Shown: in pieces, positions 55,301 through 59,659 of the stretch
Position numbering within the stretch: the stretch's first letter is position 1
Layout: the number at the start of each line of letters is the position of its first letter
Assembly (NCBI GenBank): GCA_038380435.1
Contig: JAWZYU010000008.1
Coordinates: 77,948,020-78,012,019 of the forward strand
Length of the DNA stretch: 64,000 bases
Source of the DNA: Ryuthela nishihirai
Taxonomy: Eukaryota > Arthropoda > Arachnida > Araneae > Heptathelidae
Direction of reading: 5' to 3'
The notes under the pieces: generated by a model
The model's database searches: none
Told to the model about the DNA's origin: nothing
Seen by the model: the letters and a program-made list of their open reading frames with translations, nothing else
Position numbers and translations under genes: made by a program

Positions 55301-55828
55301 GTTTTGTAATCAATTGCTGCAGTCCTTTCTGAGCATGCTAAAATAATAACTTTATAGTTGTTAAAAAGCATTATATTTTGTTGAATCTCATGCCTTGTTT
55401 AAATTAACTAGGAGTAAAATATAGAAATATTAACGCCCTCTGACGATGTGAAAACGTTCTTTGTTTACCAATAGGAATTACTTTGGGAGAAGGAATCTCA
55501 GTATTTTACATTTAAACTGTTTTTTCAGTTTATCCCAAATATAAAAATACAACTTCCTTTCTCTAGACTACGATTTGAGAAAAAGTCGTTAATTCTATAA
55601 ACATTAATCGACTAAAAAATTTAGTTTTAAGAGATTTCGACTGTAAATGTTTCTATTGACTTTATTAATCACTGCATACCACTTTTGCCAAAATGAGATG
55701 AGGAAAGCAGCAATAACAAATCACATTAATATTTCAGTAAGCTAGCAAAAGTATTTTAAAGTAAACTTACTTGTTTGTCCAAATGCGAGTCGAATTAAAA
55801 CACTGAAAATTAATATTTTCCTATGCAT
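7124..55828 (-). CDS. Secreted CUB-domain protein, five exons, 3' end outside window
   Basis: Exons joined in order: 55828-55771, 39965-39838, 18452-18239, 13495-13365, 7337-7124. They encode about 248 residues with no stop. Residues 1-19 form a signal peptide with a basic start (MHRK) and a hydrophobic core. Residues 22-133 are CUB1, with Cys22, Cys48, Cys75 and Cys97 in the normal four-cysteine pattern. Residues 137-248 are CUB2, with Cys137, Cys163, Cys190 and Cys212. CUB hallmarks are visible: TSPNYP near each start, YDFVAIYDG and YDWVEIYDG, and GFNATY near each end. Glu70, Asp78 and Asp119 fit the calcium site known in many CUB domains; CUB2 has Gln185 in place of the Glu but keeps Asp193 and Asp234. 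Each CUB is split at the same place by a phase-0 intron and bounded by phase-1 introns. CUB domains are extracellular binding modules found in cubilins, tolloid proteases and many secreted proteins, and the visible part does not decide between these. The last exon ends in phase 1, so the gene continues to the left. Confidence 0.88.
7485..7913 (+). mobile_element. SINE-A copy with duplicated head
   Basis: A first head fragment (7485-7506) stops after the A box. After ~40 bp a second, complete head begins and carries 19 bp of the unique left flank of the copy at 6629. The body is otherwise normal, with a 15-bp loss near GGAAAGTCCGTAGG. Confidence 0.88.
7930..8475. other. Intronic spacer, no gene seen
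   Basis: Unique-looking AT-rich DNA within intron 4 of the CUB gene. No open frame or repeat was recognised. Confidence 0.5.
8756..9226 (-). pseudogene. RTE LINE RT C-terminal fragment
   Basis: Open stretch with VINRKKTK, FNYLG, RLYNSLVLSTVSYG and DSRCLRSILGIR, colinear with the better copy at 29518-30300. The YADD motif upstream is lost. Confidence 0.75.
11199..11507 (-). pseudogene. LINE endonuclease N-terminus, decayed
   Basis: The segment KHSFFKHPTNHSLSVN then WNMRTLYRNYSLDTLTQEL matches the plus-strand copy at 45000-45150. WNxRTL followed by DILGLQETRW is the usual start of an AP-endonuclease domain. Here ETRW has decayed to RDLMD. Confidence 0.75.
11851..12280. other. Intronic spacer, no gene seen
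   Basis: AT-rich intron 4 sequence between the RTE 5' end and the SINE dimer. Small open frames here have no recognisable motif. Confidence 0.5.
12293..12848 (-). mobile_element. SINE-A dimeric form (1.4 units)
   Basis: On the minus strand a full unit is followed by a partial 3' unit with the junction AACCCAACGTTAAAGAAC, the same as at 4740-4760. The duplication ACAGCAATGA flanks the whole compound (12281-12290 and 12849-12858). Confidence 0.9.
13365..13495 (-). CDS. CUB gene exon 4: first half of CUB2
   Basis: The acceptor TTTTAG precedes 13495 and the donor GTGAGT follows 13365. With the split Glu codon completed from exon 3, it reads EGKCTYTLSNNFGEI, then TSPNYPNNYSNMEDCAWLF, and ends TIQL in phase 0. 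No ATG falls in frame, so a simple ORF search misses it. Confidence 0.88.
13848..14375 (-). mobile_element. piggyBac-derived element keeping transposase tail
   Basis: Termini CCCTTTCAGGAC and GTCGTGAAAGGG are flanked by TTAA on both sides (13844-13847, 14376-14379), the piggyBac signature. The minus strand encodes the end of a transposase: RLENKNRTVRTHNICTMC, then NVHLCLTTKRNCFAEYHN and a stop (near 14129-14239). This is the cysteine-rich C-terminal domain of piggyBac-family proteins. The DDD catalytic core is absent, so it is non-autonomous. A near-identical copy lies at 50054-50580. Confidence 0.88.
14380..15570. other. Intron 3 sequence, no gene seen
   Basis: AT-rich DNA. An (AAAT)n microsatellite lies near 15462-15484. 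No supported gene. Confidence 0.5.
15570..15860. repeat. Diverged ~95-bp tandem pair
   Basis: Two segments, starting near 15565 and 15765, share ATATAGACAATT-like and ATGAGTTGGAAAAA-like stretches followed by TTGTCCTGACT / TTGCCCTGACT. The first contains a minus-strand B-box-like GGGTTCGAATC, hinting at an old tRNA-derived element. Confidence 0.35.
16205..16405 (+). mobile_element. SINE-B copy
   Basis: Full head and body, ending at GAGGGGGTATTATATTTTA. The B box has an extra T (GGGTTCGTAGCCCC). Confidence 0.88.
16480..16632 (-). mobile_element. SINE-B copy, head truncated
   Basis: Opposite orientation to the copy 75 bp to its left. It ends inside the head just after the B box, so the A box is missing. 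Confidence 0.85.
17027..17395 (-). mobile_element. SINE-A 3' half, tandemly duplicated
   Basis: Only the 3' half of SINE-A is present. About 170 bp (CACTTTTTTTGCACATAATG to GGCTTTCCCGCACAC) occurs twice head to tail (17053-17222, then 17223-17395). The breakpoints differ from the dimers at 4363 and 12293. It is strongly diverged, so old. Confidence 0.85.
17396..17449. repeat. Short perfect-type hairpin
   Basis: Arms GGTTAAATCCAAGTTGATAA and its near-perfect complement (one mismatch, one indel) surround a ~3-base loop. It lies exactly at the truncated end of the duplicated SINE. Confidence 0.8.
17501..17580. repeat. Three short GTGTGCCGCGG repeats
   Basis: GTGTGCCGCGGAAAAAAA followed by a TTAGAT-type segment occurs three times with small changes, unit ~30 bp. 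Confidence 0.7.
17581..18238. other. Intron 3 sequence, no gene seen
   Basis: AT-rich DNA between the GTGTGCCGCGG repeats and CUB exon 3. It has short open frames without motifs and no identifiable repeat. Confidence 0.5.
18239..18452 (-). CDS. CUB gene exon 3: second half of CUB1
   Basis: The 214-bp exon starts after GCAG and reads VFNDFKLESSDTC, then YDFVAIYDG, LLGKFC and GFNATYTT, ending in phase 1 at donor GTTAGT. It has exactly the same length and phases as exon 5, as expected for duplicated CUB modules. A decayed copy of its 3' edge lies near 18780-18842. Confidence 0.9.
18779..18843 (-). pseudogene. Decayed duplicate of CUB exon 3 end plus donor
   Basis: On the minus strand this stretch matches the last ~25 bases of exon 3, the exon-intron boundary and ~40 bases of following intron, with a few small indels. 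It reads GYNATYT where exon 3 reads GFNATYT. The donor is destroyed (ATTAGT in place of GTTAGT). It lies ~340 bp upstream of exon 3 in gene orientation. A local duplication followed by decay is the simplest explanation. Confidence 0.65.
18924..19307 (-). mobile_element. SINE-A copy, full length
   Basis: Complete body and head (variant GAGCTACCGACTG). No clear target duplication was visible. Confidence 0.9.
19315..20060 (+). pseudogene. Penelope-like GIY-YIG endonuclease fragment
   Basis: After allowing for frameshifts the plus strand reads KTGGVYKI, then YYDKTKR, IKEHERDV, FTKIIL and REACFNGEIY. This matches the layout of the GIY-YIG endonuclease at the C-terminus of Penelope-like elements (G-x-Y-K-I, then Y-x-G-x-T-K-R, then R-x-x-E-H). 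The key G of YxGxTKR is now D. The reverse transcriptase part was not recognised upstream. A C15-type homopolymer interrupts it near 19883-19897. Confidence 0.6.
19601..19644. repeat. 44-bp perfect palindrome
   Basis: Arms TAATTATTGTGTTGCTGGTT plus TT and the exact complement meet with no spacer at 19622/19623. It lies inside the Penelope-like fragment and breaks its frame. Confidence 0.92.
20086..20368 (+). mobile_element. SINE-A copy, diverged, 3' truncated
   Basis: The head has an insertion between anticodon-like loop and B box (TTCATTTCTACATTGTG). The body stops after CAACAGCTGTTCC, losing about 100 bp of the 3' end. Confidence 0.82.
20736..21120 (-). mobile_element. SINE-A copy, full length
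   Basis: Perfect 13-bp duplication ATATTAGGAATGA on both sides (20723-20735 and 21121-21133). Confidence 0.94.
21134..21633. other. Intron 2 spacer, no gene seen
   Basis: AT-rich unique sequence between two SINE-A copies, with no recognised motif. Confidence 0.5.
21634..22018 (-). mobile_element. SINE-A copy, full length
   Basis: Tail variant GGATTGGATTGTTTTACC. A possible duplication TGGATTGGA overlaps the tail, so its limits are uncertain. Confidence 0.9.
22147..22500 (+). mobile_element. SINE-A copy, 5' truncated, with internal hairpin
   Basis: It starts at the B box (CCAGGTTCGAGTCCC). In the middle, the normal GTTAAGCCGTGG region is replaced by an inverted copy of the GGAGAGCCATAC segment. 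This creates the hairpin GTATGGCTCTCCAAAACAC / complement at 22274-22320. Confidence 0.85.
22505..24046 (-). mobile_element. RTE-like LINE, 5' truncated
   Basis: The 3' end near 22505 abuts a SINE-A. On the minus strand, 23477-23767 reads LNYADDLALLTNDIDQMNSF and VINREKTK, the RT active-site region. 23906-24142 holds SFINFEKTFDSVDRHNLW. It is split by a SINE-A at 23082-23470 and has several frameshifts. Confidence 0.82.
23082..23470 (+). mobile_element. SINE-A copy inserted in RTE LINE
   Basis: Flanking duplication TGCACATTACC / TGCAAATTACC, both within LINE sequence. Confidence 0.92.
24116..24541 (-). repeat. 3' LTR of the gypsy element
   Basis: Matches 28868-29295 through GCATGGATGAAATT, TATCGTACATAAAGTAATAA and the ATAAATCTCACGCA end. 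Confidence 0.88.
24590..25192 (-). pseudogene. gypsy integrase C-terminal part
   Basis: About 200 codons are open, covering the C-terminal DNA-binding part: KLQKPWGGPYTVVNRINDMVYR then VVHVNHLDSFH, the GPY/F-type module typical of Ty3/gypsy integrases. The first residues (MAWLRDLIGQ) are a shifted reading of the region around the catalytic Glu. Confidence 0.82.
25252..25373. mobile_element. piggyBac-like MITE inside the integrase
   Basis: Inverted ends CCCTTTAACGCCCAG and TTGGGCGTTAAAGG are flanked by TTGA (25248-25251, decayed TTAA) and TTAA (25374-25377). 122 bp, no coding capacity. It interrupts the integrase after HSDQGRNFESNVF. Confidence 0.75.
25374..25850 (-). pseudogene. gypsy integrase N-terminal and core
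   Basis: HHCC zinc-binding module (VHDSATGGHFG, then CRQCEGC) followed by core Asp residues in AIDVMG and HSDQGRNF. The MITE at 25252 separates it from the Glu-bearing segment. It would have processed and inserted element cDNA in the nucleus. Confidence 0.85.
26204..26746 (-). pseudogene. gypsy RNase H region, with internal duplication
   Basis: Reads FIIDTDASNTGVGALLSQQQ, then FLIRTDHVALRWLLNFK and MYKNADALSRRP, the RNase H domain that follows Ty3/gypsy RT. A ~70-bp segment is duplicated (26429-26465 against 26500-26536) and shifts the frame. Confidence 0.85.
26765..27683 (-). pseudogene. gypsy reverse transcriptase, inactive
   Basis: Pieces in order: RLPIAKREGTEQLIRDM, FCVDYHRLND, FSTLDMKSGYW, then the palm motif, then GPSKIEDVRDWPPP. 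The palm motif reads VYLDA where the family has YLDD: codon 27126-27124 is GCC (Ala) in place of an Asp codon. Frameshifts near 27238, 27411 and 27030 also break it. Confidence 0.85.
27697..28002 (-). pseudogene. gypsy Pol segment between protease and RT
   Basis: Reads GAFRLAVTDASGKGALAHS and ILKKGEELAICEPV, a linker region found between protease and RT in insect-type gypsy polyproteins. It has no catalytic motif. Frame broken on both sides. Confidence 0.65.
28304..28801 (-). pseudogene. gypsy nucleocapsid knuckle and protease
   Basis: In one frame 28637-28596 encodes a CCHC knuckle, CWNCGKTEHIRANC. In the ORF frame further on, GVTCRIIVDTGANVTLL is the aspartic protease active site (DTGA). 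The two lie in different frames, so a frameshift or programmed shift separates them. Further upstream only ~65 residues remain before the LTR, so capsid is missing. Confidence 0.82.
28868..29295 (-). repeat. 5' LTR of the gypsy element
   Basis: Partner of 24116-24541. It would have held promoter and polyadenylation signals; none could be assigned with confidence. Confidence 0.88.
29518..29907 (-). pseudogene. RTE LINE C-terminal region
   Basis: Continues the RT in another frame: LCKQDNRKLDAFDSRCL, then RLRWFGHVARM and GRPRMRWADNVKQDL. The RWFGHVxRM / GRPxxRW ending is typical of RTE-group proteins. The frame ends at the LINE 3' end. Confidence 0.82.
29904..31410 (-). pseudogene. RTE reverse transcriptase, ~500 codons open
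   Basis: RT motifs appear in order: DNYRGISLLSVPGKVLS, FRSGRGCVDQIF, VDFKKAFDSVDRHNLW, GVRQGCILSPFLF, LDYADDLALLAND (YADD at 30278-30267) and GLIVNREKTK. An 8-base loss near 29905 shifts the frame before the C-terminus, and the N-terminal endonuclease is missing. The start Met suggested by the open frame lies in SINE sequence, so it is fortuitous. Intact active-site residues and long open frame suggest a relatively young copy. Confidence 0.88.
32190..32308 (-). mobile_element. SINE-B partial copy
   Basis: The 3' two thirds only; it stops at GGACCTCAG where a palindrome cluster begins. Confidence 0.82.
32309..32472. repeat. Palindrome cluster with CACACGCTCCAGTT motif
   Basis: About six copies of a CACACGCTCCAGTTT-like word in both orientations. 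A 30-bp-arm palindrome spans 32341-32401, starting CCGTTCACAGCAAA and ending in the complement, with one mismatch and essentially no loop. A smaller hairpin GTGTACAG / CTGTACAC lies at 32312-32330. It sits between two same-strand SINE-B copies. Confidence 0.85.
32486..32679 (-). mobile_element. SINE-B copy, full length
   Basis: Head and body are complete, including GGCCACGGGA at the head end. Confidence 0.88.
33195..33572 (+). pseudogene. LINE AP-endonuclease fragment
   Basis: Reads MQWNCCSLLSKKEKLLLL, then NVIVLQEIE and GAAIYIKK. WN-x(n)-LQE is the start of the endonuclease domain of Jockey/I LINEs. It ends at a stop before the catalytic DxN/SDH region. Confidence 0.75.
34316..34714 (+). 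pseudogene. Jockey/I-like RT fragment
   Basis: Reads LNPKKAKGPDSISNKF, then NYRPITLLSNVHKLFERLVL and NGFRSARCTKDFILDL, the early RT blocks. FIDLESA follows at ~34737 in another frame. Later RT blocks are degraded; a FPDDI near 35005 may be the YADD relic. Confidence 0.8.
35931..36317 (+). mobile_element. SINE-A copy, full length
   Basis: Duplication TATAAGATTC at 35921-35930 and again after 36317. Confidence 0.92.
36330..37365. other. Intron 2 spacer, no gene seen
   Basis: AT-rich with a few short open frames lacking motifs. A small ORF at 37066-37257 has CxxC-like pairs (LRTCCITCKN) and a basic tail that resembles piggyBac cysteine-rich tails, but no TTAA-bounded element was found. Confidence 0.4.
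37600..37902 (-). mobile_element. SINE-A copy, 5' truncated
   Basis: It lacks the tRNA head yet is flanked by the duplication GCTACTTATG (37590-37599 and 37903-37912). It therefore inserted already truncated, as expected for target-primed reverse transcription. Confidence 0.9.
37927..38128. mobile_element. hAT-like MITE
   Basis: Inverted ends CAGGGGTGGGCAA and TTGCCCACCCCTG are flanked by TCTATGT on both sides (7-8 bp duplication), as in the hAT superfamily. 202 bp, GC-rich, non-coding. Confidence 0.88.
38250..39830. other. Intron 2 sequence, no gene seen
   Basis: AT-rich DNA leading to CUB exon 2. No repeat family or exon recognised. Confidence 0.5.
39838..39965 (-). CDS. CUB gene exon 2: first half of CUB1
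   Basis: The acceptor TTTTCCAG precedes position 39965 and the donor GTGAGA follows 39838. The exon encodes residues 20-62, from SYCDVKF through TSPNYPYLYPSNLDC to NIKL. It starts in phase 1 and ends in phase 0. Open frame upstream of the acceptor belongs to the intron. Confidence 0.88.
40446..40657. mobile_element. Long-hairpin MITE
   Basis: Arms of about 98 bp (40446-40543 and 40561-40657) are near-perfect complements around a ~17-base centre. The ends read ACCTATCCCTCGATTTACAC and lie next to TA. It splits the Tc1 terminal repeat, so it is the later insertion. Confidence 0.85.
40881..41782 (-). pseudogene. Tc1-like transposase, broken
   Basis: Minus-strand pieces: 41417-41782 reads TTVESRKTIYRRLRE, then ARRPMVYLSLIPSERRARR, the DNA-binding to catalytic linker. 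A decayed TDESLFSL-type segment follows near 41375-41400. 40881-41063 carries the C-terminal part. Stops and shifts throughout. Confidence 0.7.
42035..42585. other. Intron 1 spacer, no gene seen
   Basis: AT-rich, no supported feature. Confidence 0.5.
42586..42972 (+). mobile_element. SINE-A copy, full length
   Basis: Complete head and tail. Flank match AGACATG / AAACATG is too weak to call a duplication. Confidence 0.92.
42973..43490. other. Intron 1 spacer, no gene seen
   Basis: Contains an 84-codon plus-strand open frame (43071-43325) without recognisable motifs or repeat homology. Not called as a gene. Confidence 0.4.
43501..43892 (-). mobile_element. SINE-A copy, full length
   Basis: Perfect duplication TGTGAATAGT (43491-43500 and 43893-43902). 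Confidence 0.93.
43942..44028. repeat. 35-bp tandem repeat, ~2.5 copies
   Basis: AATGTTTTACTAGTCAAGGA plus a T-run recurs at 43942, 43977 and 44012. Confidence 0.9.
44290..45220 (+). mobile_element. RTE-like LINE 5' end, 3' truncated
   Basis: Leader sequence (GCACTGGTGGGCCTCTGTTG) followed from 44729 by a coding start: NFFKNPTNHFLSAGTWNVRT, then DILGLQETRWTGKG, the AP-endonuclease N-terminus with its catalytic Glu. Colinear with the minus-strand element at 8476-11850. It stops at a SINE-A at 45221. Confidence 0.82.
44729..45220 (+). pseudogene. RTE endonuclease N-terminal fragment
   Basis: About 165 codons are open: leader peptide-like segment, then TWNVRTL (Asn of the endonuclease active site) and LQETRW (metal-binding Glu). 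The frame then runs into SINE sequence at LFAHHGLNG, so the rest is not LINE protein. Confidence 0.8.
45221..45576 (-). mobile_element. SINE-A copy, 3' end missing
   Basis: It starts at TTTGCACACCATGGG and lacks the terminal ~35 bp including AAACAACCCAACC. No target duplication seen; it sits at the join of two LINE copies. Confidence 0.85.
46601..47978 (-). mobile_element. Tc1-like transposon inside the LINE
   Basis: Inverted ends with GAATGAACAAATTATTATA (left) and GAATGGACAAATTATTATA (right, minus strand), both next to TA (46599-46600, 47979-47980). 1,378 bp, a typical Tc1 length. Confidence 0.85.
46700..47860 (-). pseudogene. Tc1-like DDE transposase, broken
   Basis: From the right: MAKGSDVSEFDRCQILGARK (helix-turn-helix start, ~47830), then VIWSDESQFQLYHADGRV (second catalytic Asp, near 47340), FQQDNAT (~46950) and PRSPDLNPIENLWEELER (near 46830). 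Stops and shifts break every part. A ~75-bp segment of the DNA-binding region is repeated (47227-47299, 47644-47724). Confidence 0.8.
48258..48576 (+). mobile_element. SINE-A copy, 5' truncated, in LINE
   Basis: Begins after the B box (CAGCTGGGTGAGCG). Flanked by the duplication CAGTAATGGTTT (48246-48257 and from 48575). Confidence 0.9.
50054..50580 (-). mobile_element. piggyBac-derived element, copy 2, in LINE
   Basis: Same ends as 13848-14375, flanked by TTAA (50050-50053, 50581-50584). The LINE target itself supplies the TTAA (GAGATTAACAGACG in other copies). It keeps the CIFCTECQN and THNICTMC cysteine pairs of the transposase tail, in two frames. Confidence 0.9.
51020..51550. other. AT-rich spacer, no gene seen
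   Basis: T-rich sequence between two LINEs; possibly the 5' leader of the Jockey-like element that follows. Confidence 0.45.
51551..53025 (+). pseudogene. Jockey-like ORF1, RNA-binding protein, frameshifted
   Basis: Starts MKDIPGLLPEVPISFND and moves through at least two frames. Near 52420-52620 three CCHC-type knuckles appear: CHQCQRYGHAQSGC, CMKCAGNHLT and CANCRLGHTANHKGC. A Lys/Thr/Pro-rich tail follows. The family role is packaging LINE RNA. Confidence 0.8.
53040..53580 (+). pseudogene. Jockey-like endonuclease
   Basis: Begins YFWNCHGILSDLPKF at ~53054, then from 53080 carries YKVYRTDRLHNSGGGTTVII and VLAGDLNAKNTAWHSR, the DxN catalytic step of AP-like endonucleases. It ends at an in-frame stop before the final His block. 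Confidence 0.8.
53617..54965 (+). pseudogene. Jockey-like reverse transcriptase, truncated
   Basis: 53617-54369 is the end of the endonuclease (NSDHLPV) and the linker to LKLNKAR. 54490-54600 has SYRPISLLSTISKPFEKIL. 54719-54960 has AKAFDGVWLDGLL and GVPQGSLLGPTLFSLYL. The catalytic YADD block is absent. Confidence 0.82.
54966..55770. other. Intron 1 sequence, no gene seen
   Basis: AT-rich DNA between the broken LINE and CUB exon 1. No motif beyond the donor of exon 1. Confidence 0.5.
55771..55828 (-). CDS. CUB gene exon 1: start codon and signal peptide
   Basis: The ATG lies at 55828-55826. The exon encodes MHRKILIFSVLIRLAFGQT plus one base of the next codon, a typical secretory leader although an Arg interrupts the hydrophobic core. 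It ends at a strong GTAAGT donor (55770-55765). The leftover A joins GT of exon 2 to give Ser and puts the CUB1 frame in register. It is too short to appear as a long ORF. The transcription start and 5' UTR are not identifiable from sequence alone. Confidence 0.8.
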
Positions 55829-56121
55829 TTCTTACGATTTTTATTAACCACTTCATCCCTTTAATCAATAATGGTGAATGACCAATTAAGTAGATTACGT
55901 GACAAGTTACCAAGACAAATGCTGACGGAAGTAGTCGCGTGTTTTCGTAACTGAATTGTCAAGCGATAATTCTAAGGAATAATGAGTTTCCTGCTAAACA
56001 GGACGTTGGCTTAGTTTTCTTCCGCCCTCTTTCCTCTTAGATGTTGCTCTCCTGTAGTAAGACCACAAGGAAGAGGAAATGATGCGAAAGACGGCTATTG
56101 TTGCCCTTTTCAGAAGAACAA
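55829..56121 (-). promoter_or_regulatory. Likely 5' UTR / promoter-proximal region of the CUB gene
   Basis: This is the ~290 bp immediately upstream of the start codon, in gene orientation. No clear TATA box or initiator could be assigned. It is bounded upstream by the tandem array. The call rests on position only. Confidence 0.35.
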
Positions 56122-57656
56122 GTGAAATTAAAATGAAACTAAACCTAATAAATGATAATATACACTAAGTGATTATTGAATTATGACCATTCCCTTCCAT
56201 CTAATTAAAAAATGAAACTATCCAATTAAAATGAAACTAAACCTAATAAATGATAATATACACTAAGTGATTACTGAATTTGACCATCCCTTCCATCTAA
56301 TTAAAAAATGAAACTATCCAATTAAAATGAAACTAAACCTAATAAATGATAATATACACTAAGTGATTACTGAATTTGACCATCCCTTCCATCTAATTAA
56401 AAAATGAAACTATCCAATTAAAATGAAACTAAACCTAATAAGTGATAATATACACTAAGTGATTATTGAATTATGACCATTCCCTTCCATCTAATTAAAA
56501 AATGAAACTATCCAATTAAAATGAAACTAAACCTAATAAATGATAATATACACTAAGTGATTATTGAATTATGACCATCCCTTCCATCTAATTAAAAAAT
56601 GAAACTATCCAATTAAAATGAAACTAAACCTAATAAATAATAATATACACTAAGTGATTATTGAATTATGACCATCCCTTCCATCTAATTAAAAAATGAA
56701 ACTATCCAATTAAAATGAAACTAAACCTAATAAATGATAATATACACTAAGTGATTATTGAATTATGACCATCCCTTCCATCTAATTAAAAAATGAAACT
56801 ATCCAATTAAAATGAAACTAAACCTAATAAATGATAATATACACTAAGTGATTATTGAATTATGACCATCCCTTCCATCTAATTAAAAAATGAAACTATC
56901 CAATTAAAATGAAACTAAACCTAATAAATGATAATATACACTAAGTGATTATTGAATTATGACCATCCCTTCCATCTAATCAAAAAATGAAACTATCCAA
57001 TTAAAATGAAACTAAACCTAATAAATGATAATATACACTAAGTGATTATTGAATTATGACCATCCCTTCCATCTAATTAAAAATGAAACTATCCAATTAA
57101 AATGAAACTAAACCTAATAAGTGATAATATACACTAAGTGATTATTGAATTATGACCATTCCCTTCCATCTAATTAAAAAATGAAACTATCCAATTAAAA
57201 TGAAACTAAACCTAATAAATAATAATATACACTAAGTGATTATTGAATTATGACCATCCCTTCCATCTAATTAAAAAATGAAACTATCCAATTAAAATGA
57301 AACTAAACCTAATAAATGATAATATACACTAAGTGATTATTGAATTATGACCATCCCTTCCATCTAATCAAAAAATGAAACTATCCAATTAAAATGAAAC
57401 TAAACCTAATAAGTGATAATATACACTAAGTGATTATTGAATTATGACCATTCCCTTCCATCTAATTAAAAAATGAAACTATCCAATTAAAATGAAACTA
57501 AACCTAATAAATGATAATATACACTAAGTGATTATTGAATTATGACCATCCCTTCCATCTAATTAAAAAATGAAACTATCCAATTAAAATGAAACTAAAC
57601 CTAATAAATGATAATATACACTAAGTGATTATTGAATTATGACCATCCCTTCCATC
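56122..57656. repeat. 97-bp tandem array, 16 copies
   Basis: The word CACTAAGTGATTA recurs at 56163, 56261, 56357, 56453, 56551, 56648, 56745, 56842, 56939, 57036, 57132, 57230, 57327, 57424, 57522 and 57619, giving spacings of 96-98 bp. Units are nearly identical. Variants (ATTACTGAATTTGACC against ATTATTGAATTATGACC, CCATTCCC against CCATCCC, AAGTGATAATA against AAATGATAATA) recur in several units, so the array has been homogenised. No coding frame. Confidence 0.97.
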
Positions 57657-58582
57657 TTATGTCAGCAGCTAACTTCGAAGCTCTATAACTTCTTAAATAA
57701 GATATTTAGGAAAACATGTGACTGCGGATAAAGATCTCAATCGAATCTTCTAAATCTCCACTTTCAGCAATTTTGTTCGGTATTTAAAGAGTTATGGAAG
57801 TTTAAATATTAGCAAACAGCAATGCAAAACATTAAAATTTACCTCGAAAGTGAATTATAATTTGAATAAGAAGCATTTTGTCGAGCCATTTAATACAACA
57901 GATGAACATTTAAAAAGTTCATGTAAATAATTATTTCGATATTTTTTAATTTTTTTATAACTTGCATTATTACTATGTAGATTCGATTGAGATTAATTTA
58001 TCCCCAACCACATTTTCTCCTACAATTCTTGTTTAAGACGTTATATAGCTTCGAAATTAGTTTCTACTAATATGACTGGGAGTGGTCATAATTCCATGAT
58101 CGCTGAGTGTACATATATTTTCAATATGGTTATTCAAAAAGAAACATTAACCTAATTTATAGATTATTGCTAATGGTAATTCAGCCACAATGTGAAAAAG
58201 CGAAATTGCGAAGGAAATTTTGATGAATCGTTAGAGTATGACAAATCATTAAAATAGAAATTATCAACTAATTCAATTTTGTCCCTAGCAGAAAATCAAG
58301 GAATACTATTAAAGTACTCTATAAACTTTTTTTTCTGACATTGGCAGTAACAATGTTATATTTCTAATTTCCGATATTTGGCACAATTTATTCTTTGCAT
58401 TTAGAACCACTTTCGTGATAAAGATATTATGTTCAATGGTCGAAATATGCCCTCAAAATTATAATAGTGTTAAATAACATAGTTTATTTTATTTTGAAGG
58501 GTATGTATAAGGAAATTAATGAGGTGGGAATACATGCGTTAGGTAATAAAAACTTTATTATACAGACTAGATGCTAACTGTA
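57657..58582. other. AT-rich flank, no gene seen
   Basis: No recognisable element or exon. Confidence 0.5.
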
Positions 58583-58584
58583 GA

Positions 58585-58979
58585 GGCGGGGATGGCTCAG
58601 TCGGTAGCGCGCCAGGCTCGTAATCTGTAGTTCCCAGGTTCGAGTCCCAGCTGGGTCAGCATTGAGATTTTTCTCCGCAAAATTCCCCGCCCTGCCCACG
58701 GTCAGTAGGGGGACACCGATGGGCTTGAAAAGGCCGCCGTCCGTAGGATGGGACGTTAAGCCGTGGCCCCTACTGACCGTGGCAGGGAGAGACAGACCCT
58801 GTGCACGTTAAAGAACACGCTGGATGGCCTTGACGGGAGGCTACCATCTGTCTCCCAACAGCTGTTCCAGTGGGTCCCCTCCCCCAACCTTCTCTGAGCC
58901 TTCGGGGTCCTTGTGACCTGGCCATTTAGCCCATGGTGTGCAAAAAAGTGCCGCTCAGAGGTAAAACAACCCGACCCAA
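58585..58979 (+). mobile_element. SINE-A copy with internal rearrangement
   Basis: Between GCCGTGGCCCC and AGACAGACCC the usual GTGTGCGGGAG segment is replaced by TACTGACCGTGGCAGGG, an inverted repeat of a nearby SINE segment (GCCCACGGTCAGTAGG). Confidence 0.88.
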
Positions 58980-59658
58980 CACTGTTTTGGACCTTAAATT
59001 TTGAAAAGTAGGAACGAAACAGCGTCGGAAGTACAGCATTTTGAAGAAACTAGAAGAAAATTAAGTTCGAAAGAAGGAGGGAGGGAGACATAATCGAGCC
59101 AGAAAAATTTAGTAAGAGGGGGCGGCCAGGAGACTTAATTTCTATTTCAGTAAAATATTTTTCTTCCTTTTTTAGTGGTCTTTAAAATATTTATTGAATA
59201 ATGAATGACGCATACGTGTTTTTATTAATTTTTGCATTACTAGGTATTTACTGGCATTCTCAGGTGGGGAGGCATGACCCCTTTACCCCACCTCCCAACC
59301 GTATCAGATCAGATTCACTATTACGTTTTTTTTCTGCTTTAGAAAAATGTTAAAATTTTTTATCATATTATGCGACTAAAAGGTAATTTTGAGCAAAGTA
59401 ATTTCCCAAGTGAAACTTATAAGCAATAAAATAAATGAATCGAAATTAATTGAATTAATTGAGAACATACGGAGACGGGTCCCATAGGATTAACATTGAC
59501 CCGCCTCTGAGTTAGAACTCTCGTTATCTCCCTACTTATGCCTTTGTGAAGTTGGATGTACTACATGTCGTGTCACAAGCTGGATGTACACATGTTCAGC
59601 GGGATGTACGAACTGTTGGATGCTGTTGGCAACAGTGGCGAAATGAAGTTTCTAGCAT
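58980..59658. other. Spacer, no gene seen
   Basis: AG-rich then AT-rich DNA. GGATGTAC recurs three times near 59553-59610. No gene supported. Confidence 0.45.
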
Positions 59659-59659
59659 G

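Noticed and set aside
56122..57656. CRISPR-like array
   Set aside because: Units are ~97 bp and nearly identical along their whole length with no unique spacers, in a eukaryotic context. It is a minisatellite.
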